From: Agelas oroides
Taxonomy: Eukaryota; Porifera; Demospongiae; Agelasida; Agelasidae
Assembly (NCBI GenBank): GCA_949130485.1
Contig: OX422185.1
Coordinates: forward strand, 4,813,928 to 4,877,927
Length of the DNA stretch: 64,000 nt
Direction: 5' to 3'
Under the pieces are notes generated by a model. It saw nothing but the letters and a program-made list of their open reading frames with translations, did no database searches and was not told where the DNA came from. Positions 11,164 through 22,120 of the stretch are shown in pieces. The translations under genes were made by a program, and so were the position numbers. Position 1 is the stretch's first letter; each line of letters begins with the position of its first letter.

Positions 11164-11336
11164 GGACAAGATGCCAAGAACAACCCCAGTGAACCCTATG
11201 GTGGGCTTCAATTAGAAGAATGAACTAGCGGTATCACGTGCACTACCGGTGTCACAGTAGTATCTATAGATCTAGCCACACCCGAAAAATCGGTATCACG
11301 TGCACTTCCGGTGTCACAGTAGCTAGCCAGAGGAGG

Positions 11337-11579
11337 TCGGACACGGTTGAACTTTACTAATTAAAATGGCTGAGGTCACACTAATTGATCTTGGATATTG
11401 CAAGGTAGAAAGCTTTTTAGCTTTTTCTATGACTGGCCCCAGCTTGAATCTTGATTTGAAAACTGGGACCCCACCTCAGTGAAAGTCGAGAGAGCTAGTC
11501 TCTTGAGATACGAAAAATCAATTAGTGTGACCTCAGCCTTTTTAATTAGTAAAGTTCAACCGTGTCCGCCCTCCTCTGG
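11337..11579. mobile_element. Foldback MITE, 243 bp, TSD TAGCTAG
   Basis: Inverted repeats of about 70 bp: CCAGAGGAGG.CGGACACGG at the left and CCGTGTCCGCCCTCCTCTGG at the right, continuing through TTGAACTTTACTAATTAAAA and the AGGTCACACTAATTGAT arms. Flanked by TAGCTAG at 11330-11336 and 11580-11586. Confidence 0.82.
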
Positions 11580-11866
11580 TAGCTAGCCATAGATACACAA
11601 TCTATGGCTAGCTAGCTTCCCCCCGCCCGAAGAATCAGGAAAGGGGCTGGTCACACTTAGTTTCGTTCCCAGACCCTTAGCAAGACCCCCAGTAAGAAGG
11701 GAGGAGGGTCTGGTGAATACATATAGTATGTATTTTGGAGGTGATTGGTTCAGCATTGGCCACTTATATTGTAAGCTGACTCAGATCACTTTACACCATT
11801 GGTGCTGTAGATTAGCTATAGCTAACCTATCATAAAGAAAGGCTCCTTACTAGCTAGCTATATGCC

Positions 11867-12127
11867 TAGTCTAGACCATCTCTCACCCTCCGGAGAAGTG
11901 AGAGATGGTCAAGCAGATGTTATTAGTATTCATAGTTCACAGCTTGTTTAATCTGCAGCCCTAAAACTGCACCAGATTAGTCCTACATACTGAAGCCAAG
12001 GTGTTGCTACTGTCTCAAAATGGAACAGTAGGATCTGATTGGTCAGCATCTCATGCATACTAATAACATCTGCTAGACCCTCTCTCACTTTTCTGGAGGG
12101 TGAGAGAGGGTCTAGCTTGATAGACTA
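11867..12127. mobile_element. MULE-like MITE with nested hairpin ends, TSD GCTATATGCC
   Basis: Ends are TAGTCTAGACC…GAGAGATGG and its inverse GAGAGAGGGTCTAGC…TAGACTA. Each terminus is itself a hairpin (CTCTCACCCTCCGG / AGTGAGAGATGG). A perfect 10-base duplication GCTATATGCC lies at 11857-11866 and 12128-12137. Confidence 0.82.
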
Positions 12128-12570
12128 GCTATATGCCCTAATACTGTCTTGTACTTACAGTGTGCCCAAGTGCCATACTAATGCAGCAGCTACCTCATTT
12201 GATTGCTATTACATGGCTAACCCAAAGCAACATGATGTGTGTGGTATAAGTTTTACTCCTCTAATTGGTTAGTAGTTACAAGTACGCATAGTAGACCTAT
12301 TCCTTGTAGTGATTGGTGGCTACGTAGCTGGATGGTTTCAATGTTACAAGAATATGACAATCTTAGATAATCAAAGAGACTTTCCACACTAGCTATAGAG
12401 AGCCCATGCCATTGGTATTTGAAAGTGTTGGTGCATGTGATAGTGAACACTGCATGAAACATCCTCCAGTTTTTAAATAGCTATTGAAGGAGGTAAATCT
12501 GAACAGCTGATTCAAACTAGCATAAGTGCAGTTATGACAAATAAGACTTCAAGTATATATATAGCACAGT

Positions 12571-12625
12571 ATCACTTCAGCACACACCCCTCTGGGATCC
12601 AGGTTGAGAGCGTGAGCTTCATCTT
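12571..12625 (-). promoter_or_regulatory. SECIS element of selenoprotein copy A
   Basis: Minus strand, about 30 bases after the stop. The core reads AUGA, then AGCUCACGCUC, an unpaired UCAA, a mini-stem CUGG-AUC-CCAG, then GGGUGUGUGCU and GAA. The main helix has 10 of 11 possible pairs. Relative to copy B it holds wobble changes (A-U to G-U, U-A to U-G) and a lengthened apical stem, so the shape is kept while the sequence drifts. AUGA/GA quartet, about 13-base spacing and apical AA are the hallmarks of a form-2 eukaryotic SECIS. Confidence 0.85.
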
Positions 12626-12649
12626 ATGCCTCTTGAAAGAAATTGCTAA

Positions 12650-13600
12650 CTAACTACACTGTCCTTGCAATACTTTTAACAATGTTTCAATATCGGGTCT
12701 GTCAAACTGGTTTTCGCTGAGGTACGCATACAGCAGCTTGCCAGTTGAATCCACAATGAAGTCACCTCCCATTACAGCCCAATCACTGCCTGAGTAAGGT
12801 TCCTCACTTTTCCAAGTACCAGCTAGGATCTCATCTGCATAACGTTTGAATGTCTTGATGCAGAAGGAATCCTTGAAAAATCTACGCAACCCAACCTGTC
12901 GGTAGAACACCCTATCTTGGTCGAGAAGGTGTAAGAAATGGTAGCCATGTTTCTGCAACCATTCCATACCACTCTCTTGTGTTCCACAAGCCACAGCAAC
13001 CACCTGACACCCCAGCTGCTTGAATTCCTTTTCTTTTGCCACTATGCCCTCCAGATGTATGTTACATGGACCTCAGAAGTAAAACTTGAGGAAAACAAAG
13101 TGTGTGAATTTGGACTGCTTCCAGACATTCTCAAGGCTAACCACCTCTCCTGAGCAGCAATTGGTGATAGCCAAATTGGTTGGCAGCTGGTCATCCACTT
13201 TGGTGACATTCTGGATGGCAAGTTGATCTTCTGCTTTCTGTATCTCCACATCAACGTTATCATAAAATGCCTGCAGACTCTCCTCTAAACTCAAAAGCTC
13301 TTCCACACTATCCCTCACTTCTTTATCATGGTAGCATCCCCTCCACATCTCCTCAAGTTCAGCTCGTGTCTTTACACCAACCGCCTTTAAGCAGTCCACG
13401 TAGATGAAAAATGGTTGTAGTGCAAACAGGCCCACATCCCACTCAACCTTCAGAAAGTCTTCCAAGCAGTTAACATTGGATCTAATCCCCGGCAAGCTCT
13501 CTCTTCCATCTTCAACCATCTTGGTTAGCTCCTCATTTAGCTTTCGCAATGCAGGCAGTAAAACTGCCTTGATTGCACCTCCGTCTTTGGCAGTAGTCAT
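12650..13600 (-). CDS. Selenoprotein copy A: peroxiredoxin-like protein with Sec-Gly-Pro-Cys
   Basis: A 316-residue frame interrupted once, by TGA at 13073-13075 (codon 176), directly followed by GGT CCA TGT (Gly-Pro-Cys). Residues 1-140 are a predicted all-helical region of unknown family. From about residue 138 (DQLPTNLA) a thioredoxin-like domain begins. Strand WKQSKFTHFVFLKFYF runs into the UGA, followed by CNIHLEGIVAK, LLDQDRVFYRQVGLRRF and GGDFIVDSTGKLLYA, a pattern seen in AhpC/TSA-like PRXL2/SelU/SelL proteins. The start at 13600 (MTTAKDGG) aligns with the Met of the other copies. The half after the UGA has no nearby ATG. Recoding is supported by the SECIS at 12571-12625. It faces away from copy B with 2.3 kb between. 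Likely an intracellular thiol-selenol oxidoreductase or peroxidase; the substrate is unknown. Confidence 0.85.
13073..13075 (-). other. UGA codon read as selenocysteine (copy A)
   Basis: In-frame TGA between KFYF and Gly-Pro-Cys. It occupies the redox-active position of a thioredoxin-like fold, at the same place as in copies B, D and E. Confidence 0.83.
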
Positions 13601-14044
13601 CAAGGCTAGCACTGATAAGCAACAATGATTGTAAGCTACCTTCAATAGCAGGTGCATGTACTGTTCATGCAAAACCACAATGTAGTAAATTTGCGGCAGC
13701 CTACACCACAACACATATGAAAGAAGCCAGTGCTGTGGTTTACCATGAGTACTCACCTACTGACACATGATTTATGGATTCAGGAAGCTATAGTAGATCC
13801 CTTTTACACAATGCCATAGCCTAGTTCCCGGTGCTGTGGAGAGGGGGAAAAGAGCTCCTGGTGTGTACTGCATGCTCGCGCATGCGTCAAATTCTCATGG
13901 TAACCTGCATACTACTCCGCTACACTAAAATCATGACCATTTTAGTCTACCTGCAGAAAGGCACACTGCAGGACTATATATATGCTCCTTCTGAGACACA
14001 TTCGGAAGGATTTGAAGTCAGAACTTTGTATCATTTTGCTGAAA

Positions 14045-14122
14045 ATGGAGGCCACTTCAGTGTTGACTCAACCAGTATGCTGCTGTACACATGCACACCC
14101 TGCAAGAACAATTTGACAGACC
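14045..14122 (+). pseudogene. Relic of a further copy of the selenoprotein family (C-terminal part)
   Basis: The nucleotides resemble the 3' coding part of the neighbouring genes. 'aatggaggccacttcag', 'tgttgactcaacc' and 'caagaacaattt.acagacc' parallel GGDFIVDSTGKLLYAHHSKNQYDRP. In one frame it still reads NGGHFSVDSTSMLLYT. No Sec region or SECIS was found around it. It lies inside a 111-codon open frame (13831-14166) that is otherwise unlike the family. Confidence 0.55.
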
Positions 14123-14159
14123 ATCATTCAAGCCCATTTCACCAAGGTAAGCTACAGAG

Positions 14160-15930
14160 AAGTTAATCAGGAAGGACACTTTTCCTGAGATTCACGAGGT
14201 CTTTTTTTTTGTCTTCATGACTTCTCGTCAAGTCATATGTTTCCTTCATGGAAGTGAGATATTGAGTCACCTTAGCAGCGTACGTACTTGACTAGATAGA
14301 AAAGTACTTGATCTAACCTTGTTCCAGACCCTCAGTCAGACCTAGTCTCATTCCCAGGTCCTGCCCAAACATCAGGAAGGAACCTTTTCCTGATATTCAC
14401 GGTTAGCCTCTTCCTCTAGGGAAGAGGCTAAACAAGACCCCCCTAGGAGAGGAGCAGGGTGTGGTCAAAATGACCATAAGTACTTAATTTACTGAAGCCC
14501 AGCAAGCAACTTCAAAGGCTTATCTTTAGTGAAAATCAATATCAATGCTAGCCTGTGGTTAGTCTATCAAGCTAGACCATCTCTCGCCCTCCAGAAAAGT
14601 GAGAGACCAGAAAGGTGAGACGGAAATGGAAACAAAAATGCACCAATCACTGTTTTGTTCTGTCTGATTGGTTCATTGACTAATTACGTTGTACCTACTG
14701 GGCTTCCTGACCGCAAGTACTTAGCTTTACTCATCACACCTTTATAGACCTAGCTACTTATCACATTTCCAATTTACTGAAGCCCAGAAAGCAACTTCAA
14801 AGGCTTATCTTTAGTGAAAATCAATATCAATGCTAGCCTGTGGTGTGATTATGTACTACATTCACCAGACCTCCTCTCTCACGTGTGTACCATGAATGAG
14901 ACTATATATTTCCTCATACATGACTTTGAACTACCAAACAGAAAACAGGAAATGTAAAAATTGGAAACGGAATGGAAACAAAAATGCACCAATCACTGGT
15001 GCAGTGTTTTCTTTACCAACTCATGAGTAGTGTGCTTTGTATTCTACTTAGGTTGTATGACTGGCTTTATGAGTCATGTGTGATTACTCATTCAATGTGA
15101 TTAACTAGCGCTCATGTGACAAGCAATGTTGCAATCTAGTCTGGTTCACATGCATGAGAGAGGGTCTGGGTACGAAACTATAGTTGCAATCTGACCATGA
15201 AAATTTTCACTTGGTCTTGGAACAAAGCCAGCATTCCTCCTCGTTCCTAGACCTTCCCCCACTTCCAGTTTGCAGTATGTGAAGCAAATGATGGCTTCAT
15301 ACCCAGGCCCTATTTTACCTGGGTAGAATAGCCTCGATCCCAACCATTATCACCCCAATATTTTGCCAAAACAGAAATGCTGGGGGCGGCGAAGGCTTGG
15401 GAATGAGCAAAGCAAGTGATCAAAAACTGGAGGCAGGGAGAGCTCTGTGGTGCCTAGCTAGGAACAATATGTGAATCTTGCTAGGACTACAACAGCCAAG
15501 AAGTTGCATTTCCATTTCTATTTCCAGTTCTGTTTCCAGTTTCCAGTTCATATCTGTTTCATTTACATTTCCTGCTTTTATATATTACTATAATTGTTAG
15601 TACCCGGTATTTCTCTATTATAGCGTTATTCAAGTAGCACAAGCTATATAAAGCTAGTAGTGACTTTGGTTTGCATTTTGCAAGGTCAACGCTAACAGCA
15701 GTAGCTAATTAGATTTTTGGAGGCGGTTGTGTTGACTGCATGCCCACAAATGTAATATATAATTCACTTCGAGCATACTTTGCACGCTCAAACTTAATTG
15801 ATGTGAGGGACGTTTTATCGCTCGAGCTACATGAGCAACCCTAAAGGGCGCGCATGTGAAAGCGACCGGTGTGGCGATCGCGAAGAGCGAACCTAGCCTC
15901 GTGCCCGGTGAGCGTGTTGTTCCACTGGCC
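14160..15930. other. Repeat-rich spacer between copies A/relic and B
   Basis: No gene was recognised. Two direct copies of an approximately 80-bp segment (AAGCCCAGCAAGCAACTTCAAAGGC… and AAGCCCAGAAAGCAACTTC…) occur near 14493 and 14779. Several TAGTCTCATTCCCAGG-type ends lie here. A copy of the 18007-18917 element family covers about 14920-15575 (GGAAACGGAATGGAAACAAA and 'tttcatttacatttcctgctttt'). Confidence 0.5.
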
Positions 15931-16884
15931 ATGGCTACCATCAAGGTTGGCATAGCAGGCAAGACCGTATTACTGCCAGCGTTGCGTAAAATGAACCAGG
16001 AGCTAACCAAGAGGGTTGGCAATGGGCGGGAAAATTTTGAGGCGATGAAATTCGACCGCTTGGACGAGTTTCTGCGCGTCGACTGTAAAGTAGGTATATT
16101 TACTGTGTTACCAGTGTTCAGCTATGTCCAATGCTTGAAGGCAGTAGGAGCAAGCACACGGGCTGAACTTGAGGAAATGTGGAAGGAGTGCTACCATGAC
16201 AAAGAAGTGAGGAAATGTGTGGAAGAATTTTTTGGCTTAGAAGAGAGTCTGCAGGAGCTGTTTGATGACATTGACGTTGAGGTACAGAAAGCAGAGGATC
16301 AACTTGCCATCCAAAATGTTACTAAAGTGGGTGACCAGCTGCCAGCTGATCTAGCTCTCACCAATTGTCGCTCAGGAGAAGTTGTCCACCTTGAGAATAT
16401 CTGGAAGCAGTCCAAGTTCACACTCTTTGATTCCCTCAAATTCTACTTCTGAGGTCCATGTAACAAGCATATGGAGGACGTTGAGGCAAGGAATAGGGAA
16501 TTCAAGCAGCTGGGGTGTCAGGTGGTTGTTGTGTCTTGTGGAATGCAAGAGAGTGGTCTGAGATGGATGCAAAAGAATAACTGCCCTTTCCTACACCTCC
16601 TTGACCCAGACAGGATATTCTACCGACAGGTTGGATTGCGAAGGTTTCTTAAGAATACCGTCTGTGTCAAGACCTATGTACGGTATGCAGATGAGTGTGT
16701 AGCAGGCACTTGGCCACCAAAGGGTGTATCGTTTTCGGATTGTCCAGACACCGATTTTGCTGTAATGGGAGGCGACTTCATTGTCGACTCAACTGGCAAG
16801 CTGTTGTATGCTCACCACTCCAAGAATCAGTACGACAGACCTGACATTGAAACATTGCTGAAAATGATGCAAGAACATGTTTAG
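15931..16884 (+). CDS. Selenoprotein copy B: peroxiredoxin-like protein with Sec-Gly-Pro-Cys
   Basis: A 317-residue frame with a single TGA at 16450-16452 (codon 174) followed by GGT CCA TGT. It starts in a good context (GCCATGGCT); an upstream in-frame ATG at 15856 is not conserved in the family. Domain order is as in copy A: helical N-terminal region (KTVLLPALRKMNQELTKRVG; LEEMWKECYHDKEVRK), then VGDQLPADLALTNC, strand FTLFDSLKFYF, Sec174, Cys177, LLDPDRIFYRQVGLRRF and AVMGGDFIVDSTGKLLYAHH. The stop TAG is followed 41 bases later by a well-formed SECIS. Intronless. A weaker reading is two separate proteins, but the second half aligns to the family only if joined through the UGA. Confidence 0.88.
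16450..16452 (+). other. UGA codon read as selenocysteine (copy B)
   Basis: In-frame TGA between KFYF and GPC, the U-x-x-C position of the thioredoxin-like active site. Confidence 0.86.
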
Positions 16885-16919
16885 AACTAACCACCTTGTT
16901 ACTTGCACTTAGCAAGAGG

Positions 16920-16976
16920 CATGATATGAAGCTCACACTCTCAATCTGGTATCAGAGGAGTGTGTGCTGAAGTAAT
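16920..16976 (+). promoter_or_regulatory. SECIS element of copy B
   Basis: Core AUGA at 16926-16929, helix AGCUCACACUC pairing with GAGUGUGUGCU (10 of 11 pairs, one U-U mismatch), unpaired AA at 16943-16944, apical mini-stem UCUG-GUAU-CAGA, and UGAA at 16968-16971. This is a textbook form-2 SECIS arrangement. It binds SECIS-binding protein 2 and directs selenocysteine insertion at the UGA upstream (family knowledge). Confidence 0.9.
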
Positions 16977-17049
16977 ATGGTGCTATACTTGCTGAAGTAA
17001 TATGGTGCTGTATACTTGCTGAGTGTAATCAATAAATGTTCGTACATAT

Positions 17050-17546
17050 CATAGGCGTAGGAAGCAAATTTGAAGTGTAGAGGCCATGTTGTACCGCGGT
17101 AAGCGCGGCGGCGAATTTTTTCAAACTGTGCACCTTTAGACTGCAAAATCAAGCCTTTTTTCAAGGGTATAAGCTTTCAGACCTTCCCAACCGTCCAGTA
17201 AAATATTTGAAAAACAGTAAGATTATACGTACTGACTTCGTCGTTGTTCCCAGGAGACCGCCCAGCTTTCGTCGCTTGTAGTAGTCTCTGTGAAAATGTG
17301 CACTAGCCTCGTACCAAGCCATCTCACTACCAAGATTTTGATTGGTTTGTAGTGTACTTGAACGGAAATGTATGCATGTATGAGACTGGTACAACGAAGA
17401 GGTTGCTGAGCTTAGGCTCGTTCCCAGGGAACGAGGCTAGCTTTAGCTATTATAGTAACTTTAGCAGGTTATGAATATTAATTTGCGGCCCAAAAAGTGT
17501 AGCGGCCAAAGCCGCTACGGCCGCTACGGTTCCTACGCCACTGTAT
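17050..17546. mobile_element. 497-bp TIR element, TSD CATAT, inserted in the 3' flank of copy B
   Basis: Starts CATAGGCGTAGGAAGC and ends GGTTCCTACGCCACTGTAT; CATAT flanks both sides (17045-17049 and 17547-17551). The duplicate flank of copy C near 24030 lacks it, so it is a real insertion. A second copy in opposite orientation (50072-50602) disrupts a gene. A TAGCCTCG/GTTCCCAGG-type foldback is nested inside (about 17300-17445). Confidence 0.85.
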
Positions 17547-18006
17547 CATATACTGTTTGTGGTGATTACAAAACAAGATCCTTGTGGGTGTATAACTAGC
17601 GGTGTTAGTGGGGATGAGGCTAATAATGGTGCTGGAAAAGTTGCAGTCATATAACCTGCTAATAAGGTAGATGAACAAATATCATGCACATTATATGACT
17701 ATAGCTACAGGTCTCAGTATCAGGGCATCAAGAGTGCCCTGCAGAGAAAAGGGCTTTTCAATCTCCTTAGACAGAAATACATAATGGTGCAGCGTTTGCA
17801 TGGTATATGTGTAAGGTTCAGGCTAATAAGCACCCATAGAACCTAAAAATATTGTGAGTACATAATCAGATTGCAACAAATAAATCCTATTTACAACACA
17901 CTCAAGAATGTAATATTATCTAACAAGTCAAAATATCTGGTCATGCTTCACATGCTACATCTGTGCATGTAACAGGCAGTGTCTCAAACTAAAGGGCTTC
18001 TAAGTC

Positions 18007-18917
18007 GGGCATATGGAAAAGCAGGAAATGGAAATGAAATGGAAACTGGAAATGGAAACTGGAAACGGAAATGGGAACACGAAACGCACCAATCACTGGT
18101 GCAATGTTTTCTTCATAGTGTGCTTAGTCATTACTCTTGTATTGTGCTTAGCAATGGTTATAGGACTGGCTTTATGAGTCGTGCTTTGCCTTTACTCCTG
18201 TACTGTGCTTTGTGATTACTGCTTTTAGTGTGATTGACTATCACTCATGTGGCAAGCAATGTTGCAATCTAGTCTGGTTCACATGTGAGAGGGTCTCAGC
18301 ACAAGACTAGTTGCAATCTGACCATGAGAGTAACCTACTTCGTTTTGGAACAAGGCCAGCATTCCTACTCTTGCAGCCTCGTTCCTAGACCTACTTCCAG
18401 TTTTGATTGCTTGCAGTGTGTGAAGCAAATTATGGCTTCATACCCAGGCCCTGGGTACAATAGCCCCATCCCAACCATTGCCTTCCCCCCCACCCCAATA
18501 CTTGCCAATGCAGAAATACTGGTGTAGTGTTCACATTAATCTCAGGACATGTACAGGGCATATTTATGCAGAATCAGCTAGTTACTAAGTATGGAACACC
18601 AAAGATAGAATAGCTACTGCTGAGAACATAAACAATGACTTGTACCACCCAAGTGAGAAATACTAAACAATCACACATTACACTACAACTGGGGGCAGGT
18701 GAAGGGAAATTTAGGCTAGGCTAGCTAGGCTAGCAAACCAAAAACTGGAGGTAGGGAGAGCACTCACAGCACTGGGATGCCTAGGAACGACAACGTGCAA
18801 ATCTTACTAGGACTACAACAGCTAAGAGCAGAGGTTGCGTTTCCATTTCCGTTTTCAGTTTCCGGTTTCCGTTTCCAGTTTCCGTTTCATTTCCATTTCC
18901 TGCTTTTCCATATGCCC
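18007..18917. mobile_element. 911-bp TIR element with 9-bp TSD
   Basis: Left GGGCATATGGAAAAGCAGGA and right TCCTGCTTTTCCATATGCCC are inverse, and the arms continue as ATGGAAATGAAATGG / CCGTTTCATTTCCAT. Flanks TTCTAAGTC (17998-18006) and TTCTACGTC (18918-18926) match at 8 of 9 bases. The unit-C copy at 24500 is uninterrupted. Non-autonomous, MULE-like by TSD length. Confidence 0.85.
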
Positions 18918-19769
18918 TTCTACGTCTGAGAGTTAATTGGTTTGATGCATGTAACAAGCAGTGTCTCAAACTAAACGGCTTCTACGTCTGAGAGTTGGTT
19001 TGATGCTGATGATGCATAGACTTTACTGTTTATATGGAATGCAAGTGATAGAAATGCATTAAGAATTGAATTCTTGATTGCATGGATTTAATGCATGATT
19101 TAAATGTGACATGTAACAATGTATGCCTGCAGGTGTAGCTACAACCATGATGCACCACATAATTAACTAGGGATCAAAGCGTTGCATTCTAGCATAGATA
19201 GTAGATTCTAGTGATATGTATCGAAGTTCGTCGAAGTAGGCAAAAGTGTAGTTAGGCAAAATGAGACGATCCATTGAAAATCAGTGTTTCAACTTAGAAA
19301 CTAGCCAATTAATTTGGTGCAAGTGTGGTGTGTCTGTAGGTCCATCACACAACACAAGGTATTCTCACTGGACTGGGAAGGCCTATAGTCACTTAGAATG
19401 TGTTGACATGTAGGCAGCCGTAGATGGAAGAAAGGATGCGATCACGTGATAGGGTCGCCAGACACTGAGTCATTGAACAGTACCCCTTTTTTTCCCGGTC
19501 AGTACATGCAGTCCAGAACTGCTGAACAACGGAGTTCGGTTAGGGTAGACGGTCATTGATGACTTGTATTGTAGTACCCATATGACAAGTCGAATAGCTA
19601 ACAGTTGAGTGATGTAGGTAGATCAAGCTAGCTGGATGACTAACCGCCTGAGCTCACTCCCTTGTTCAGCAGGACTTTCTTAATTCATGAAAGTCGAGCT
19701 GGATGCTCACACCAAACTCGATCGCTTGCATAGCTCTCTACTATCTGTTGTGAAGGTAGGCACCAATGA

Positions 19770-20374
19770 CAGGCCCGTAGGCAGAGGGGTTTGCTCGAAC
19801 CCCCCTTTTGACTTCCAAAAGATTTTATATACACCGCTTTAACTGTACATTTTAAGTGTCCTACCGTTTGAAAGTGCATGTTCCACTAGTCTCGCTGCTT
19901 TTGAGAATTACCGCTGTCCAAACGTGTCTGGTTGCAGCTATGCGAGTTTGTTCATGGAGGACCAGCGCTGAACGCGCGCGTAAGCTGTTTACGCCGCTGT
20001 GATGAAAGGACGCCCGCGTAAATACGTGCGTAAATAAATCGCTGGTTCAGGCGCTCGAGAGTTGTCCTTCTAGTGATGTCACCCCACCTGCTGTTCTGCC
20101 AAACTTACTCTCGTGAAATTCGAAGTCAGCTGGCTTAGCAAATGCATGCATGGACAGCCAAAAATTGGATGAAATACTCCGCGAGCCATGTAGCTACTAC
20201 GACTCTGCTTCTGTCCCAAAATGGCCTGAGAAGCAATCTCAGAGCATCAATTTTCTAAAAATTTCCTGGGGGAGCATGCCCCCACACTCCCCTACTCTTG
20301 CATGCTTATGCACACATACATAGAAATCAGACATCCATGTAAACCCCCTTCTACAAATCCTGGCTACGGGCCTG
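19770..20374. mobile_element. 605-bp TIR element (CAGGCCCGTAG ends)
   Basis: Left end CAGGCCCGTAGGCAG, right end CTGGCTACGGGCCTG. The corresponding position in unit C (about 26271) runs straight through (CACCAATGAGAATC), so this is an insertion. The target duplication is unclear (AATGA / AACGA). I saw no transposase gene. Confidence 0.78.
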
Positions 20375-20558
20375 AACGAGAATGTGTAAATGCAATTTAG
20401 CTACTTCCTGCGACAAATGTGGAAAGCGCCCGGCGGAATAATTGCACTGTAAGTTGCTATTATCATACCACGGTTCGCTGACTAACTTAAAGCCGCTCTG
20501 GCACCACAAACTTGATATGCTGACGTGATAATTCAATCTACTTCACGCTTACCCGAAG

Positions 20559-21966
20559 AATGGATAATATATATTACACGTACTAGGTGGATAGGAAACG
20601 ACGTATATATACGGAGCACTTCTGGTTGCCAATCCGAGAAACGGTTTTTCCCTGTTAGCTGATCTCAAAACCTGAACACCGCCAGGTTTTCTTACTATGC
20701 TACAGCTGAAGTACAATGATGGGTCAACTGGGATAGCGACTATTATAAGCAGCAGCCTGTCTGTCTGAGACGTGGACGCTGGAAAACAACACCAGCGGTA
20801 CGGGTCTACGGGCTGAAAATTTCCACTTTGGAAACTTCAGACAGCTATTGAACGACATTGCTAATATTGAGCTAATTCTTATATAGGTATCCCAGTAGAC
20901 CAACTACTGTACTCTATGATTCCTGTAGCTTTTCATCGTAGCTCTTTCTGTTTCGGAGATCTGCTAACAGGGGATTTGCCCCTAAATGAGGTAAAATTCG
21001 GGCAATTCGGCAACTATACAGACGGTACTGCTAGCACCGAGCCAGCGCTCACATATCTATCCCAGTGCACCACCTACTATACTTTATGAATCCTGCAGCT
21101 TTTCGCCGTAGCTTCTTCCGTTGCCGAGATTGGCTAACACAAATTTGACCGTCACATGCGGCCAATTTGGCCGTAAGTTCCAGTGGCGGATCTAGGATTT
21201 TCAAAGGGGGTTTCCAGTGTGCGTTGACTGATCGCGATACTTGGCGGAGCGTAATAAGCTTAAAGCGCGCGAAGCGCGCCCGCTAGGGAGGTGTGGGGGC
21301 ATGTCCCACCCCCAAGAAAATTTTCGATTTCAGACCTTCTGAGATCGTTTCTGGTGCCGTTTTGAGGTGAAATAGCAAGAGTTGGCCGACCTACTGCCAA
21401 ATCTAGTCATTGTGTTTGAAGCCTTTAAACGCTCGCAGAATTTAAAAGGCGTGGCTCCGCAGAGGCTACAAAGGCTTTGTCCGAACTGAATATCTCGAAG
21501 TAACTCTAGGCCTAGTCAAACGTCTGGAGATCAGTAAGGAACTGACTCTGTGATAGTGAGTGTGTAACTGTGCCTGGTTGTTGTTGCTGCATGCCACTGC
21601 TGCATAATCATTTGATGGACTCGTGCAGTTTTGTACGCAAAAATACACTACTAGCCGCCAAAGGGGGGTGCATTTGCACCCCCTAAATCCGCCACTGGTA
21701 CTAACAATGGCCAAATCGGACAATTCAGACGTTTACTGAACGAAACTGCTAGCACTGGGCCGGCTCTTACATAGCTATCCCAGTGCACTTGCTATTATAC
21801 TCTACGAATCCTACAGGTTTTCGCCGTAGCTTCTTCTGTTGCCGAGGTTAGCTAACACAAACTTCGCACAAAAAAGGCATTACCAGGATGGATAACAATT
21901 TTTCCGCGGACTATTCCGTATACTATCTGCGTTTCCTATCCACCTACGTGTACTATATTATCCATG
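20559..21966. mobile_element. 1.4-kb TIR element upstream of copy C, TSD CCCGAAG
   Basis: Ends AATGGATAATATA… and …ATATTATCCATG extend inwards through ACACGTA and GGTGGATAGGAAAC. CCCGAAG flanks both sides (20552-20558, 21967-21973) and occurs once in the matching flank of copy D (near 30832). Inside are three diverged copies of an approximately 85-bp unit (CTATCCCAGT…GCTTTTCGCCGTAGCTTC…GCTAACA) at about 20888, 21056 and 21775, plus a second element at 21181-21697. No transposase was found. Confidence 0.8.
21181..21697. mobile_element. 517-bp MITE (CAGTGGCGGATCTAGG ends), nested
   Basis: Left CAGTGGCGGATCTAGGATTT and right AAATCCGCCACTG are inverse. It lies inside the 20559-21966 element. No convincing target duplication could be read. 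The ends resemble those of the 24786-25099 element (CAGTGGCG). Confidence 0.7.
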
Positions 21967-22120
21967 CCCGAAGCGACCGGCGGGGTAAAAAGCGAACCCT
22001 GGTTCGAGAGTAGCTAGTGAGTGCGAGGTTATCACGCGCACCCTCGCCAACATAAATTCCAACAAGCGGAAGCAGGGCGAACACTGGGACGAGACTAGAA
22101 AGCGTGCCGTTCGTCTGGCC

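Larger units (their letters stand above)
11164..12570. other. Upstream flank of RAMAC-like gene and 3' flank of selenoprotein copy A
   Basis: It contains a short direct duplication (GGTATCACGTGCACT…CCGGTGTCACAGTAG at about 11231-11265 and 11291-11326), which might sit in the promoter. It also holds MITEs at 11337-11579 and 11867-12127, and a TAGTTTCGTTCCCAGACC fragment at about 11658-11730. No coding sequence was recognised. Confidence 0.5.
17547..20558. repeat. 3' spacer of duplicated unit B
   Basis: It matches 24030-26356 after copy C in order: CAAAACAAGATCCTTGTGGG, GCAGTGTCTCAAACTAAAGG, GGCAGCCGTAGATGGAAG, GTCCAGAACTGCTGAAC, CACACCAAACTCG and GCGACAAATGTGGAAAGCGC. The differences are insertions in one or other copy, here at 17050-17546, 18007-18917 and 19770-20374. 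The final part (20375-20558) is the 5' flank of unit C and also matches 26282-26356 plus 30594 onwards in front of unit D. No gene is visible in it. Confidence 0.85.

Noticed and set aside
15856-15930. Upstream ATG extending copy B by 25 residues.
   Set aside because: The extension is not present in A, D or E. The ATG at 15931 has the conserved context and aligns with the others.
16440-16475. A small intron spanning the TGA.
   Set aside because: The frame continues without any gap on both sides. The bases around the TGA encode conserved residues (KFYF, CNKHLEG), and no acceptor is placed to remove just the stop.
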